Both the position numbers and the translations under genes were made by a program. This document shows positions 1 through 12,602 of a stretch of DNA of 64,000 nt, in pieces (position 1 is the stretch's first letter; each line of letters opens with the position of its first letter). Under the pieces are notes generated by a model. That model had not been told where the DNA came from, searched no databases, and worked only from the letters and a program-made list of their open reading frames with translations. Source of the DNA: Orthonyx spaldingii (Eukaryota; Chordata; Aves; Passeriformes; Orthonychidae); NCBI GenBank assembly GCA_013397795.1, contig VZTJ01004174.1:38422-102421 (forward strand), given 5' to 3'.

Positions 1-2169
1 GAGCTTCTTGGCACTGAAGGCAAATGTGATCTGCTGCAGCTAAGGAATAGGGAAAAAGACAAAACTCAGCTTGGTGGCATCAGGAACTGGTTCCCAAAAG
101 GGTAAAGGACACAGCCAAGAGTATTTAGAGGAATGTAAGAGGAAAGACAAGAGGAAAACCATGGGGACAACTGAACACTTCCTCCATCAGCTGTGGCGCC
201 CTAAACACAAAACCTGGCACTGAACATCTGCAATCTGGAAGGGCCCATGTCAGGCAAAGCAAGGGATGAGCACCTGCTCACACTGCTTCTCCCTATCTCT
301 CTGCCACTGGGGACGCCAGCACAGGGTGCCCAGATCTCTCACAACCACAATAGTCACAAGATAGGAACGGGTGATGAGGATACACCACTATTTTAAAATC
401 ATTAGTAGTGATGATTGTATGTAAAACCAGTCCCACAAAAGAGATCTGCCTTCATTGAGGATTAATACAATGGGTTGTTTCTTAATCTGAGAATAAATTA
501 ACACCATTAACCATATAGAGGGTTCTGTTTGAACACAAATGATGCCTTTAACCTGGAAATTAAAACTCAAGTTTGTACACATTTATTTAATTATTTACAC
601 AGTTTCATCAGTATATGGAACTTTTTTAAGAGACAGAGATGATTACGCCAAACATTACAGCTGTTCATTTTAACTACTGTAATATACTTTCTGCAACACA
701 ATTAAAGAAAAAAGTTGAGGGTTTTTTTTTTTCAGTTCATGCACTATGCTTGTCCCACAGATTTCTCAAGCTAAAGAAAATAAAAAAGCGGAAGCTACAT
801 TCAGTGATTTCTCTGTCTAAAATAACAGTCAAATACTTATGTTCCACAGAGATTTTCAAGAGATTCTAGATCATCCTTGACTAAATCGACCTACTGGTTA
901 CAACCAAATGTAAACCCAATGGCTAAGATAAACTGTTTACAACCTGATTATCCCGCTAATATAAATCAAACAGATTTTCAAGATAATTTGATTGCTGAGC
1001 ATGGTAAACACACAAATACTGGCAAAAGACATTCTGTTATTCTAAGTCGTCTTTTTTTTTAACACTTAATATGGTTGATCTTTTTCAAGAGTCCACAAGT
1101 AATTCTGTGTGGGTAATTTTCATTTTCTACCCAAAACCAGAACATGCAATATCGGCCAATTACTTAATCAGAAACTGCTTTTATCATTTCAGAAGTCCCT
1201 ACTTGAAATGTCTGTAAAAAACGTTTGCATGTAAAATTCAGAGTAGGCTTAAATATACACAGAACTTAAATAAAATTGTAACACAGGAGTTTGTACAGCA
1301 GCTCTCCTTGGGTCACCTAGACCATTGATAGCAGCTAAGGAATGGACAAATTCAGCAGTGACTTTTCACCTTGCAGCAATATTGTCAAACAGTCATTCTA
1401 AATTTTATTCAATTAATCTTTCAAGAAAAGTGACTTATAAACTGTTTTCATCATTATCTTCAACATCCTGTTTCTCAAAGTAGATTTTCCTAGACAAAAT
1501 TCAGATTTGCTTTCAAAGATGCATAAGTCCTAATCCTTTAAGCATATGAAAAGGCAGATTTTTTTTATCCTTAAGAGAGACAGAGGCTGTCAGTGAACCA
1601 AGCAGTTCTACTGCAATAAACACAAATTTTTATTTTGTCAGTGTTCGACCTTTTAGCCTTATGGGGGAACATTAACACTTGTTTCAAATTGTTTCAATGT
1701 GTTGCATGTGTTTCTTATGGCAAGCACTTCATGCCAACGTTGAAGTGGGTAACTTTAAACCTCAGGCTCTGAGCCAAAACCATATGACTTTAAGTGTCTA
1801 AATTTAGAGACTTGTCTTAGACAAGGCCCCCATGGCAAACCAGAGAGAACCAAAATGTAAATAATCTGAGGGCAGCAGGAGTAAAGCCTGCACTGAAGTC
1901 ATACAACATATAAACACAGAGGAGAGAGGTTCTCCTCATCTATATTAGGAATTCATTGCCTCATTGATGGCGCATTGTAAGCCAACAGAACAAGTCAGCC
2001 TTTCCTAGACTTTAATCAGAAAAGATGGACAGTCTGTCTCCCTCAAATCCCAGCTCCAGAGGAGACAAGGGAGAACAAGAGTGATGCTTCTGACAAGGTG
2101 AGTGGGAAGGAGAGCCACAAAGTCCACTAGATACTTCCTGTTCTCCCTTCTGACATCGTCATGTTACAC

Positions 2170-2860
2170 ATTATGCATATTGCCCAGAGTGGCTGGAAAG
2201 TGGCCCAGCAGTAAAGGATCTGGGTGTACTGATCAACAGTGGCTGAACATGAGCCAGTGAAGGCCAATGGCATCCTGGCCTGGATCAGCAATAGTGTGGC
2301 CAGCAGGACCAGGGAAGCGATTGTCCCTCTGTACTCAGCACTGGTGAGGCTGCACCTCAAGTCTGTGCTTAGTTCTTGGCCCCTCAATTCAGGGGACACT
2401 GAGGTGCTGGAGTGATTCCAAAGAAGGGCAATGGAGCTGGGGAAGAGTCTGAAGTACAAGTCCAATGATGAGTGACTGAGGGAGCCGGAGGTGTTTAGCC
2501 TGGAGAAAAGAGGTTCCGGGGGGACCTTATTGCTCTCTACAACTGCCTGAAAGGAGGCTGTAACCAGGTGGGGGTCAGTCTCTTCTTCCAGGTAATAAAT
2601 GTCAGGAGCAGAGGACACTGTCTTAAGCTGCACCAGGGGAGGCTTAGGTTAGACATCCAAGGAAATTTTTCACAGAAAGGGTGATTAGACATTGGAATGA
2701 ACTTCCCAGGGAGGTGGTGGAGTCACTGTCCCTGCAAGTGTTTAAGAAAAGACTGGATGTGGCACTCAGTGCCATGGTCTAGTTGATATGGTGGTGATCT
2801 CAGACATGGACTTGATGATCTCAGGTCTTTTCCAACCTAATTGATTCCGTGATCTTTTCT
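2170..2860 (+). mobile_element. CR1 LINE, 3' part, decayed
   Basis: This segment reads as a standard avian CR1 3' region from 'ctggaaagtggcccagcag' through 'aatggcatcctggcctggatcagcaatagtgtggcc', 'aggctgtaaccaggtggg' and 'gatgatctcaggtcttttccaacctaa'. It ends in a degenerate terminal tail (attgattccgtgatc). It is 5'-truncated, as most CR1 copies are, and carries frame-breaking differences. The long minus-strand open frame across it (2127-2633) is antisense and not a gene. Inserted in MBOAT1 intron 4, antisense to the gene. Confidence 0.93.
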
Positions 2861-3882
2861 CTACCTTATTCAGAAAGGTGGAAACCTGCCGTACAGTGGC
2901 AATGGGATGACACACACTAAATCTTTCACGAGATCAGAGTCAGGTATCAATCAACACTTCACACAAAGGGTAAGCAAGGTTTCAGGTGAACAAGGAGCAT
3001 CTTCCTCCCTCCTCTCCTCCTGCCTACCATTCCCCACTGACTCTATCTCAGGGGGCCCATGTCTTTGCTACAGGAAAAAGCAGAGCCCAACAAAATAATG
3101 ACAGTACTGGAATTCTTCCTTAAGGGTAGGGGTGCAGTGGGGGTGGGGGTGAAGAATCATAAATTCCTAAACATGTGAGTTTTGATTATTAAAACTTTGA
3201 AATACCAGAGAATTGAATTGTCATTTCTATTCAGCCTTTCAGTCAAGCTCTAACTTTAAACAGCAATAAAACATTGAGTAAGTTAAAACATCAAATACAG
3301 CACAATATCACATTTAGACAACTGTTTCCAACATGATACTATTTTAACCCTTAGACTCTACTGGAAAAAGTTAATAGTGCTAAAAACAAGAAAGGAAGTT
3401 AACAAAACTATAAAACTTCCAATCCCTTTTCTTACTCCCAAATTTTGCGATGCACAGCTTATTGGAGGGGCGCAATTAGGTTTAATTTAAAAAGAAAATC
3501 TACCTAGTACACTTGCATGTACAGATGAACCACAAAGACTTATCCCTAGGAAGGAAGCATTTGAAATAAAACACATTTAGAAGCCTAAACAACTTGCAAT
3601 CCACCATATTTGAACACCTACCAGTTGCTTTGCAACCACGTGCCCAGTGGTGATTCCACATCCTCTCCACCTGTCTTATTAAGCGCTACAGTTACAAACT
3701 ACCACAGAAACACAGAATCTGATTTATGTGTGGTGTGATTTCCCCTCCCTTCCCATGTTTTATATATTGGCTATGAGTTCAATCATAGGCTGTAGCTGCA
3801 CTGTACCTCCTACACTCAAACCATAGTGGCCAACTTTTAATTAAAAAAAAAAAAAAATCAAGAAATTGACCCAGGGACAATT

Positions 3883-3962
3883 TTATTTTTCAAGGCATCT
3901 AACATAAGATAAAGACAGCTTTGGGTTTTTGTTTACCTCACATTAGATGCCTTGAAAAATAA
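3883..3962 (+). repeat. Perfect 20-bp inverted repeat with 40-nt spacer
   Basis: The arm at 3883-3902 is the exact reverse complement of the arm at 3943-3962 (core ttcaaggcatctaa / ttagatgccttgaa). Pairing stops abruptly at both ends. A transcript from either strand, including the MBOAT1 pre-mRNA, would form a 20-bp perfect hairpin with a 40-nt loop. It matches no repeat family I recognise. I see no obvious target-site duplication. Confidence 0.9.
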
Positions 3963-5330
3963 CACAAGACTGTGATGCAACAGTTTACAGAGAATGCTCA
4001 ATGGACAGGTTTACTCCCCTAAATAACCTTCCAAATGAAAACATATCAGTCAATATAATTTTTACATACAGCTTGCTCCAATGCAATAAATTTGCCAGAA
4101 GCACAGGCTAGTGGAAGTGAAGATGTTTAGTTTGTAGACTGCTGTGGGGATCCTTACTGCATCACAGGCTGGCTTCTGCACTGAGCAAGCTCCAATGCTT
4201 ACAAGAGAAAAGACGTTTTCCAAGCACAGTCTGCTTGACCTTAGGTAATCCTGTGGAGGAGTCTGGCAAACGCTTGCTAGAAATAGTTTCCACTGACCTG
4301 ATTTCACTAAAAGAGGAGGTGGAGTCAAAAGGCTCATAGCAGACAAGACTCCAAAACAGTGAACATTTATTTCAGGGTTACCTCTGCAGCACTGAAGCCA
4401 TGACAAGAAGCTCACACAGTCACACCCTGCTGTGACAGCAATCATGCTGACAAGGGGATGACCAAGCTGGCAGTGGGTTCTTACTTTTGCTTTTGACAGT
4501 AAGAGGAAGAAGTACTGAAGTACATCAGAGGAAAAACACTTCACTAAACACGCTTGCACCTCCAAAGCAACTTGCAATTTCCTTTATGTGATGTGTTGCC
4601 CTTTTTTGTGTGTGTGTGAAAGCTCCCAAGCAGTATTTCTTGAGCCTTCGTGGTAGAAGCATTTCACTTAAAAGAGTGTTTACTTCTGGAGAAGTGTCCT
4701 GGGATGTACTAGATGCGTGGAGCTCTCCAGTAGTGATTGCCTGCTTGAATTTTGACTAGTTCCCACACTGCAGTTCTTGCAGGGCTCCTGTGTATCCAAT
4801 GGTAAATGGTCTCAGGGCTGTTTCAAGTGGACAAGCACCCAGTCAAAGCAGCAAACATGCATGGAAAACAGACTGACCTCCCCTTACTCACCCTGCACCT
4901 GCGCTGCTGCACTGCCTCTGGAGAACAGCTGCACACCAAGGTTACCCAGGGCTGCTGGAGCAGACACTGCAGCAATGTATTTCATGTCATACATTTAGAA
5001 GACAAGAAAATAAAAATAACCAACTGAACTTGTAGGACCAGACAGCATTTCTGCTCCATGTTTTAACATGGTAATAAAGTACATCTATCTTTGCTTTCAT
5101 CAGCAAATGTACTTCCTTTGTGAAAAACAGCTGCTGTACTTTTATTCTTTCCTTTTGTGGTTGATACTAAAAGCCACTGAGAGAGGGAAAAAACAGCAAC
5201 AAAGCACTCACCACCCAGCAAAAATTCACTACCTGAAGTGACACTTGTTACTGAAGCATCTGCTTATATATATGGCTTTTTGAAAGGGCTCTCTCAACGA
5301 TCATCGCTTTCTAGGTGATTTGTTGAGAAT

Positions 5331-5345
5331 GCTGCTGCTGCTGCT
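5331..5345 (+). repeat. (GCT)5 trinucleotide tract
   Basis: Five perfect GCT units in intronic sequence. This is a short microsatellite that may be polymorphic. Confidence 0.9.
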
Positions 5346-5563
5346 CTGCATTTGGGATAGGGCAAACACAAAGGTGTCTGCAGAGTGATGTCCACCAAAG
5401 CACTCATGTAAGAGCTACAAATTTGACACATGTGGGGAGGAAAACTCTTCAAGTCTCCCAGATAATTCAGCTATGGTCTCTAAGACCAACAGAAGATTGA
5501 AAGCTATGCCAGTGTGTGTGGTGATTTTCACAAATCGAGTTTCTCTCCTGTAAGGAATGGCAG

Positions 5564-5955
5564 CAAGAATCACAAGAATCATTAAGATTGGAAGAGACCT
5601 CTAGGATCATTGAGTCCAACTGTTAACCCAGCACTGCCATCTTCACCACTAAACCATGTCCCCAGGTGCCATAACTACATGTTTTTTGAACACTTCCAGG
5701 GATGATGATTCCACCACTTCCCTGGGCAGCCTGTTCCAATGCTTGAAAACACTTTGCATTAAGAAACTTTTCCTAATATCCAATCTAAACCTCCCCTAGC
5801 ATAACCTGAGGCCATTTCCTCTTGTCCTGTCACATATTATAATGGAGAAGTGACTTACCCCACCCTTACTACAACCTCCTTTCAAGCAGCTATAAAGAGA
5901 GATAAGACTCCTCCTGTTCTCGATGCTAAACAACCCCAGCTCTCTCAGCCACTAC
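5564..5955 (-). mobile_element. CR1 LINE 3' fragment
   Basis: Reverse-oriented CR1. It opens at the left with the terminal tail (agaatcattaagattgg), then 'agacctctaggatcattgagtccaac', 'ccacttccctgggcagcctgttccaatg' and 'aaacctcccctagcataacctgaggcc'. It is truncated at about 5955. Differences from the usual consensus suggest an old insertion. Confidence 0.92.
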
Positions 5956-6731
5956 TCATATATAAAAGAAACTAACATGTGCACAATTATTCTCTGACAT
6001 TTCACTGAGTAACCTGCAATATTAGGAAATTTTGCTCAGACACTGCAAGAATTCAAAGAGGAAATTAAAAAGCTCCATGGCCTTAATCAAGCAAAGGATT
6101 AAAACAGACACAAGTTCCATATATTCTGAATTTCATCTGGATGATCATATGCATCTGATATTTGATCATGAAGCTTGCTAGATTGAAACCCTATCTATTA
6201 CTAGTTTCCGAAAATCAGAATCAAGATTGCTTATTTTAAACTCATTTTCCTTAAAGCTATTGTATTACTACAGTCAATCTGAGCCCATGATACAAGGGAA
6301 AGAACACAAACTGTATGATAATATTACTGTTTTCATAAAGTTGTATACACAGGCAACTTACCAGCATAATCCTCTTAGCATAAAGAAGAAATAAGAGAGA
6401 GAAAGAGTTAGAATTTAGTTTTTCCAGGTACAATGTACAAATGTCATGGCAAACCAAGCAAAATAAAACATGCATGTTTCTCTCAAAGATTGATTTGAAT
6501 TAAGGGGAAAGTACAGGATTCAGTTAGTGTACAATTAGTGTTCAAAAATGAATAAGGTTTTTGAGGAAGTAGTAAAGAGAAAATTCCTAAATTATATCAC
6601 TACTTATTTGAGAAATAATATAACTGAAAGAAATTTGATTAAATATATACACATTTTTTAAAGTAATTAAAATTGAAGTGCAGCAAGCTTGAACTGGTTT
6701 TCTTTAAAATCTGGCAGTAGTTAAAAAAAAA

Positions 6732-6774
6732 AAGAGTTTTTCCTTAAGTATTATGTAATACATGAAAAACTCTT
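6732..6774 (+). repeat. Nested inverted repeat (11-bp outer, 6-bp inner stem)
   Basis: aagagtttttc at 6732-6742 pairs with gaaaaactctt at 6764-6774. Inside, gtatta at 6748-6753 pairs with taatac at 6756-6761 with a 2-nt loop. The two stems are separated by a small asymmetric internal loop. AT-rich, in MBOAT1 intron 4. Confidence 0.8.
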
Positions 6775-9118
6775 AAATCAAGAAATAGCTGCAAGCAGCT
6801 TGAGTACAGTTCTGACTGTGGGACTCAGTGACCAAACCTAACCTTTGCAGGACTTAAGAATTAACTAGTCACTAGCACATAACAAGTCCCTTATTTCGTA
6901 ACCTGGAAGTGATGTGTCACAGCTTGATCCTTCATTTTCCAGTTTGCTTAAGATATGACTCAAACATTACCTTGTTCTCGCCATCTCTGCCTGCATTTTA
7001 CAAGCTTTGTTCTCAAAATGGGAGGGCTCCAAACAAATAGCACAACCAATTACTACTAAAAACACCCCAAAGCACTGCTGCTGGGAAACACTCATTCATC
7101 ATCTGGCTCGTCACTTTAGGGAACTGACATTGGAAAGCTGATGGCAATAGAACTGGTTATGTGCCTATTTGATGTGGATTAAAACTTCATCCTCACAACC
7201 AAATATCACCAGACTTATGGGATACTGAAACCTCAAACACAAGTCAGCAGACGATGGGTTTTTTGTCGCATCTTAAAGACTCCCCTGAATCCAGTGTCCT
7301 GCCTTCTGAATGTATATTCCCAGCCATGTTCATACAAAACTGTGAGAGACTGGAGGGAGATGGGCATAGCTCCATGGCTCTGTCTCACTCATTTCTGAAA
7401 CCCTGAGAGAGAACTTTAATGACATCCTCCCAGCCAGGTCCTTGTCCTAATGCTTCCCTGTTACCACATGCAACAGATGAGGAACGATCAAATATGGGAG
7501 AACGAGCAAGAGAAGATTCAGTTGCTGCTCACACATGATAAAACTGTGTCCAGAGCATATATTTTGTCTCACTGGGTCATCACATCTGTTCAGGTATGTG
7601 CACAAAGTTTCAATGGACACATATTTACAGCTGAGGAGAACAGGTTTTAAGACAGATCTGTGAGGCTGATCTGGGTTTCAACACTTCGGATTGCAAGTTT
7701 TTATTGATACCACTACAGTATTTTCATTTATTCTTAGCTTTTAAAATATAACATGAAGGTGCAGTTTGTATTCAGAGAGAGAGAGAGCTAATATGTCTCA
7801 CAGTGCATTTCTGAACACACTATTCAGAAAAGCACGATCTCTCACATTTCTCTGTCTCTTACATACAGAGAGAGCTATAGCATTGCAATCCCATTTATAG
7901 GCTTCTTGGCATGTCATGCTCTTGGAGGACACGCTTTTGTGTATTAAAAGAACTGCAGAAAAAATTACAGAACTAAATTTCTTTAAATATATAAGTTCGC
8001 AATACTACAGTCTCCTTAATAAAAAAACCTCAGGAGTTTGAGAGAAACTTCCCCTCCACCACCTACAATTTAATTAAATGCTTAAACCCACCACCTCAAA
8101 GAAAGAGACACGTGCACAAAGACAGCAAAAACCTTCAATCTCCTACTCTGTGCTTGTAAGATGACAGACTTGGAAGAGTCATGTACAACATACTGTGTGA
8201 GTTTACAGAAATTTTTCATGGGATGTTACTAAATACTCTGTATTCATACATTCAATTAAAGAAATGGAATACAGACTAGTATGCTGTTTTTAAATCATGC
8301 GAAAGAATACCTTCCTCTCACAAACAAAACACATAGGGTTAGCTGTCTCTGTCTTTGCCAAGCATCTTCTACTGATGTAGAAGAGGATCCTTCTCTGAAT
8401 GAAATCAGAGACTACAGTATATACGAAAACCACTGTTGCACAGAATTCATGGCATACAAAATATTGTGCTATTTAAGCAGCAGCCACAAGCTGGCCCCAT
8501 GAGAGAACCAGTGCCAACAACCCAAGCTGATCTCTTGTCTCTCTGCCTGGGTTACTCACCCAGCTTCCCTAGCAACTCACCCCTGCCCAAGTCCTGCTCT
8601 CACACCCGCTGGAGTGCCTGGGCTGCGAAACACCTTCCCTTGAAGCTGGGGCTTCAAGATAAACCAGAATGGGGCAAAGGAGACACAGAGCTGACAGCTG
8701 TGCCTAGCAAGCTGAAAGGAGAGCAGCCCACCCCACCTCTCAGGGCAGAGCACCAGGGAGCAGAGCACCAGCCATGTAAGCACTCCTACAGCCCCAGTAA
8801 GAGACTGCACAACTTGTCCTCGCAGGCTGCTCTGCAGGGAAACCTAGCTAACTAAGCTCTACCTTCCTAACTACACAGTTTCTAGCAGAAAATAGTAGAA
8901 ACAATGAGTCAGTGCAAAAATCATACAGTGCTTGTTCCTTCTTTAAAAACAAACAAAAAAAACCCCCCAAAACCCAAAGACCACAACAAAAGCCTCAGAA
9001 AAAGCTTAAGGGAAAAAAGATTGCAGGTCCTCCACAGATAACATAAGAATTATTCTTACAACTTACTGCAATCGACTAATACTGATTGACACGGGAACCC
9101 GTTTGCAGATTCACTCAC

Positions 9119-9214
9119 CCGGAAAAATCTGTAGTGAGAATACCATAATGAAATATGTATATTCGGCTTATGTGGCACAATGTGAGGTATCCCATAGCTA
9201 CGACAAAGGAGTAC
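9119..9214 (-). CDS. MBOAT1: MBOAT1 coding exon 4 (last exon in the window)
   Basis: The 96-bp exon completes Arg105 and then encodes 31 residues, starting YSFVVAMGYLTLCHISRIY and ending HYGILTTDFS, plus two bases of a Gly codon. It is nearly identical to vertebrate MBOAT1 at this position. The acceptor is gtttttag and the donor is TCCGG followed by gtgagt, leaving phase 2. The next expected segment (PLMI.TQKIT..A) was searched for by eye on the minus strand from 1 to 9118 and not found, so the gene continues beyond the left edge. The MBOAT catalytic His/Asn region is therefore not in this window. Confidence 0.94.
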
Positions 9215-12200
9215 CTAAAAACATAACACACAGAACACATAGTCACCAACACAGGTACCAACAAGAACTAGAATCACTCAAATTCAGTTGGGCTTGTTTT
9301 GATTTTTTCAAATTAGATTTTAACAAGTCTGAAGCTATGCTACAAGACCTGGAAGAAATTCCCAAAGGGGACTGATGGTTTTGCATGCCTAGGTGAAACC
9401 TTACAGAGGTGTCTCCTCATTTTGGGGGTGGGGAAAAAAATTAAAGAAGAAATAGAGTCAATTCAAGCTGCACAATTCAATTTCCAAAGCACCCATCTTC
9501 ATATATTATTTTGAAATTTCTCTCTGACTCAGGTATTTGAAGCCAGATGATACTGTATGTTAGTCACTGAACTTATCCACTGCATTTTTTACCTGTAAAT
9601 GTTCTTTATTTACAACTCTTCCTCAGATCTAGCAGACTAAAATATTTCAATTTTAAGATAGTCTCTCTCTTGGGATTTTGTAAAAGGCAGATGATGACAC
9701 ATAACCTGATCTTTGCAGCTCTCCATGCTGAAGCACACCATCTTCCAGAAAAATCATAGAATCATATAGGTTGGAAAGGACCTATAAGGTCACTGTGTCC
9801 AACTGAACAAGCATTCCTTAGGTAGGATGTGACAAATTCACTCTGTGTTTCAAGATGAGAGCACACTTCTGTTAGGCAGGGCATGATTCTTTCTATCTCA
9901 ACAGGTGAACAGTCTGAAGACTGGAAATGTTGCAGTGTCTCCATGGGCAGATGCAGCCTTTCATACAAGTTAACTTCTCCCTGTGTTTATATGAGCAAGA
10001 AAGAGGATACTGGACAGGAAAGAAGCTGATGGATATTTGGAGACAGATTGACACATGAAGCAAGTTACACAGTGCAATGGAGAACTGGGACACCAGAATG
10101 AAAGGCTTGCACCACACGGACAGGCCAGGACCAGGTCTACTGGTGTCCCCTGTAGCAGAGTTATTATCCATGTGGGGGAGAAGAGGCAAAGACCAACAGA
10201 CTCCAGAATGAGATGGCACATCCTGCATGCCTGGGGGGCCAAGCCTTGGGAGGCTGGGAAGCACACATTGCCAAGTAGGGTCCCCCCTCCCCCTGACCCA
10301 TGAGAGCATCCACCACAGGGAAGAACTAAAGGTGAAATCAGACAAGAGGAACAGTCAGCAGACAACCGAAAAAGAGCCAGGCCTTTGTCAAATTATGGCT
10401 GGTTTTAAAAGAAATGAGTTTTACCTCCCTGGGGACTAATAAACTGCAATGTGAGTGACAGTGATGGATCACAAGGCACCCTGCGGGTCATGTGGCCCAT
10501 AGCAAACAGCCGGATGAAAGGCAGACTGAAGGGACATGACAGATTCTTCAGGAGATTCAGAGTAGAATTTATTGTATTTTATCTGGGTCAGGCATCCAGT
10601 CCTGTCTCAGCAAGGTCCTTGGATTCCCCTCTCATCAACGGAGAATGGCAAGCATCCATCCAAGGGCAAGTCACCCAGCTCAGACATGTAACAGTGAGAG
10701 ACAGGATGAAGGATCTAAAATAAGCCACCGTGCTGAGGTGCAAGGCACTTAGATTGAAAGGGGGGCAAGCAGGGAGAGATACATTGAACTGCTGCTGCAG
10801 CTGGGAGCATTTCTGATGCTGGATTAATTTGCCCATTTATAAGCCTTGAAGGCTAGCAGCTTCACCAGAGAGCAAACTAGCAAAAAATAACCAGGGTATG
10901 AAGGTTAAATTATGCATTTTATTTCATTTGTTCTCTTTCACTGTATTTTTCTGGGGGAAATAAAAGTGAAGTCTTGAAGCCCCACTCTAACGGATGCGGT
11001 GCCCTATATGGGGGGCAGGACTTAAAAGTCCAGACCTTAAAGAGGTATTGTTCAAGCTTACTTTCAAGCAGTTTGAATACAGTGTTATTTTGCCAAAATT
11101 AATAATATGGAAGCACTTTGAGACACACCGCTGTGTCTAGTGGAATACAATAGAAAAGTCCTAATCCAATCCTCCCTCAGACCTCCTGAGGTTTTTCAGC
11201 ATGTTGGATTGACATTTCACATTGACTCAAATCAACACATGACTATCTTAGAGCAGTGGGTGACATTATATGAACTGGCCTTATTTGTGTTTCAGTATAC
11301 AGGTATTTTGCTATTAGCCATTGTGGCTAATTGGCTAAAGAGGAAGAGTGAGGGGGTTTCCTGTTGAAGCTGTGTCCTTTTCCTTATCACCACCCCAACT
11401 TGTCTAGGAAAATGTAAGTAACTATTGGATGATTCCTTTGTACACTTGGTTCCTCTGATCTATAGTCACTAACTCCTGCATTTCCCTCAAGTGACAGGCA
11501 GGGACAATGACCAGGAAATCATAATACAAATTTTGAACACCTTTTTATTTTGGTCTTTGGATGGCATTTCTTTAACAAACATTGTCCATACCTTTTTTTT
11601 TTTGTGACATTATTAATTACCTCTAGACTTCTGGGCTTTGCGTTCTATAAGGGGTGGAAAAAATACCTCCTTAATACCTTATCTTCCTGGTGCAAAACGT
11701 TAGTGACTGCTGTAGACAGGATTGGTTTTTTTTATAGTTCACATTTCTAAATAATCTTAGAAAAACCATAAGTAGAGTTCCCATTTAGATATTAGAGAGG
11801 AGTCTCTTCAGGAAAAAAAGGAAGGCAAGATGATTATCTGAACATCAGATCTTCAGACAGCCCTGGCCTTGAAGGCAAGTGAAGAAAGGGTTTTCGTTCC
11901 CCAGCCCAGACTGATGTGGATTCTGAGCATTCAGCAGCAGCTACAGAAACAGCCAGACAGTGCAGAAACAGAAATCACCTGTAACACACCCAAACCAAAA
12001 GCTTCTACTTCGAAGCAATAACAGTTCTGGTATTTTCTACTTTTTCACAAAGCCCAGTACCAAAAGAAAGACCTCATTTTGTGGATCACTAAGCTAAGCT
12101 GCCTCAGTGACCTTATTTGAACTACCTAACTCAAGAATAAGTGGAAAATACCTGAAGGCCAAACAGCAAGGAGGAAAACACATTAGAAAGGATTATCAAA

Positions 12201-12524
12201 TGCAATCTGGAAGAATACAAGACCAAGGAGAATATGATTTCATTATGTTTAAGAAACCAAAGGTTTGTCCATAAATTATTAAGCCTGCAAGAGTCAAATT
12301 TTGAGGCCAGCAATTTCATAGGAAAATGCAATACATCAATCCAAAAAACCCACAAATTGAGATTACAGCTGCTTCTGTAACTCCATGAACAAAGCTCCTG
12401 CAAGTAACCGGGAAAGAAAAGAAGGAAAGAAGAGAAGGTAGTTCTAAAAAGTCCTCATGATTCTCCCTGAAAGCAGAGAAGTTGTCAGAAGGGCAGCTGG
12501 AGACTTGCAGCCACATCAGCTCAC
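9215..12524 (-). other. MBOAT1: MBOAT1 intron 3
   Basis: A 3,310-bp intron between exons 3 and 4. It contains a short CR1 tail at 9753-9822 and several open frames of 66-150 codons around 9.9-10.8 kb on both strands. None of these has a recognisable domain or splice context. The 10.0-10.8 kb part is less AT-rich than its surroundings and could be an old unrecognised repeat. The rest shows nothing specific. Confidence 0.85.
9753..9822 (-). mobile_element. CR1 3'-end fragment
   Basis: aatcatagaatcatataggttggaaaggacctataaggtca is the reversed CR1 terminus (tail plus the 'aaggtcttttccaacc' block). Only about 70 bp can be recognised. Confidence 0.85.
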
Positions 12525-12602
12525 CTGTGGATGTTGGGAATACTCGCCATATTCATAATGCCATAATTCATCATCACCAGGACAAAAAGATGAATGGAAT
12601 AC
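12525..12602 (-). CDS. MBOAT1: MBOAT1 coding exon 3
   Basis: This is a 78-bp exon, too short to be obvious as an open frame. It supplies the last base of Trp79, then 25 residues beginning YSIHLFVLVMMNYGIM and ending SIPNIH, then two bases of Arg105. Human MBOAT1 has the closely similar YSVHLFVLVLMCYAIM and SNIHR at this point. The acceptor is ttcaag and the donor is CCACAG followed by gtgagc. The segment is a hydrophobic membrane helix. It lies only 513 bp downstream of exon 2. Confidence 0.94.

Larger units (their letters stand above)
1..9118 (-). other. MBOAT1: MBOAT1 intron 4 (partial)
   Basis: This is the rest of the window to the left of exon 4. It is AT-rich non-coding DNA with two CR1 copies, an A15 run (3843-3857), a (GCT)5 tract (5331-5345) and two inverted repeats described separately. 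No MBOAT1 exon was recognised in it. At 1-39 the minus strand reads as a pyrimidine-rich acceptor (ending ccttag) followed by an open stretch starting CTGCAGCAG, but its translation fits no MBOAT1 segment in any phase. Confidence 0.8.

Noticed and set aside
1..39. Possible MBOAT1 exon at the left edge (pyrimidine tract, ccttag, then CTGCAGCAG)
   Set aside because: No phase gives residues resembling the MBOAT1 segment expected after exon 4 (PLMI.TQKIT); the stretch is too short to judge otherwise.
2127..2633. 168-codon minus-strand open frame
   Set aside because: It lies antisense to a recognisable CR1 3' region; the frame is a by-product of CR1 base composition.
4500..4535. Minus-strand PLM tripeptide resembling the start of MBOAT1 exon 5
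   Set aside because: The following residues do not match, a stop follows soon after, and no AG acceptor precedes it.
6360..6385. Minus-strand acceptor-like ctaag and donor-like gtaagt only 12 bp apart
   Set aside because: The implied 12-bp exon fits no MBOAT1 sequence; probably chance.
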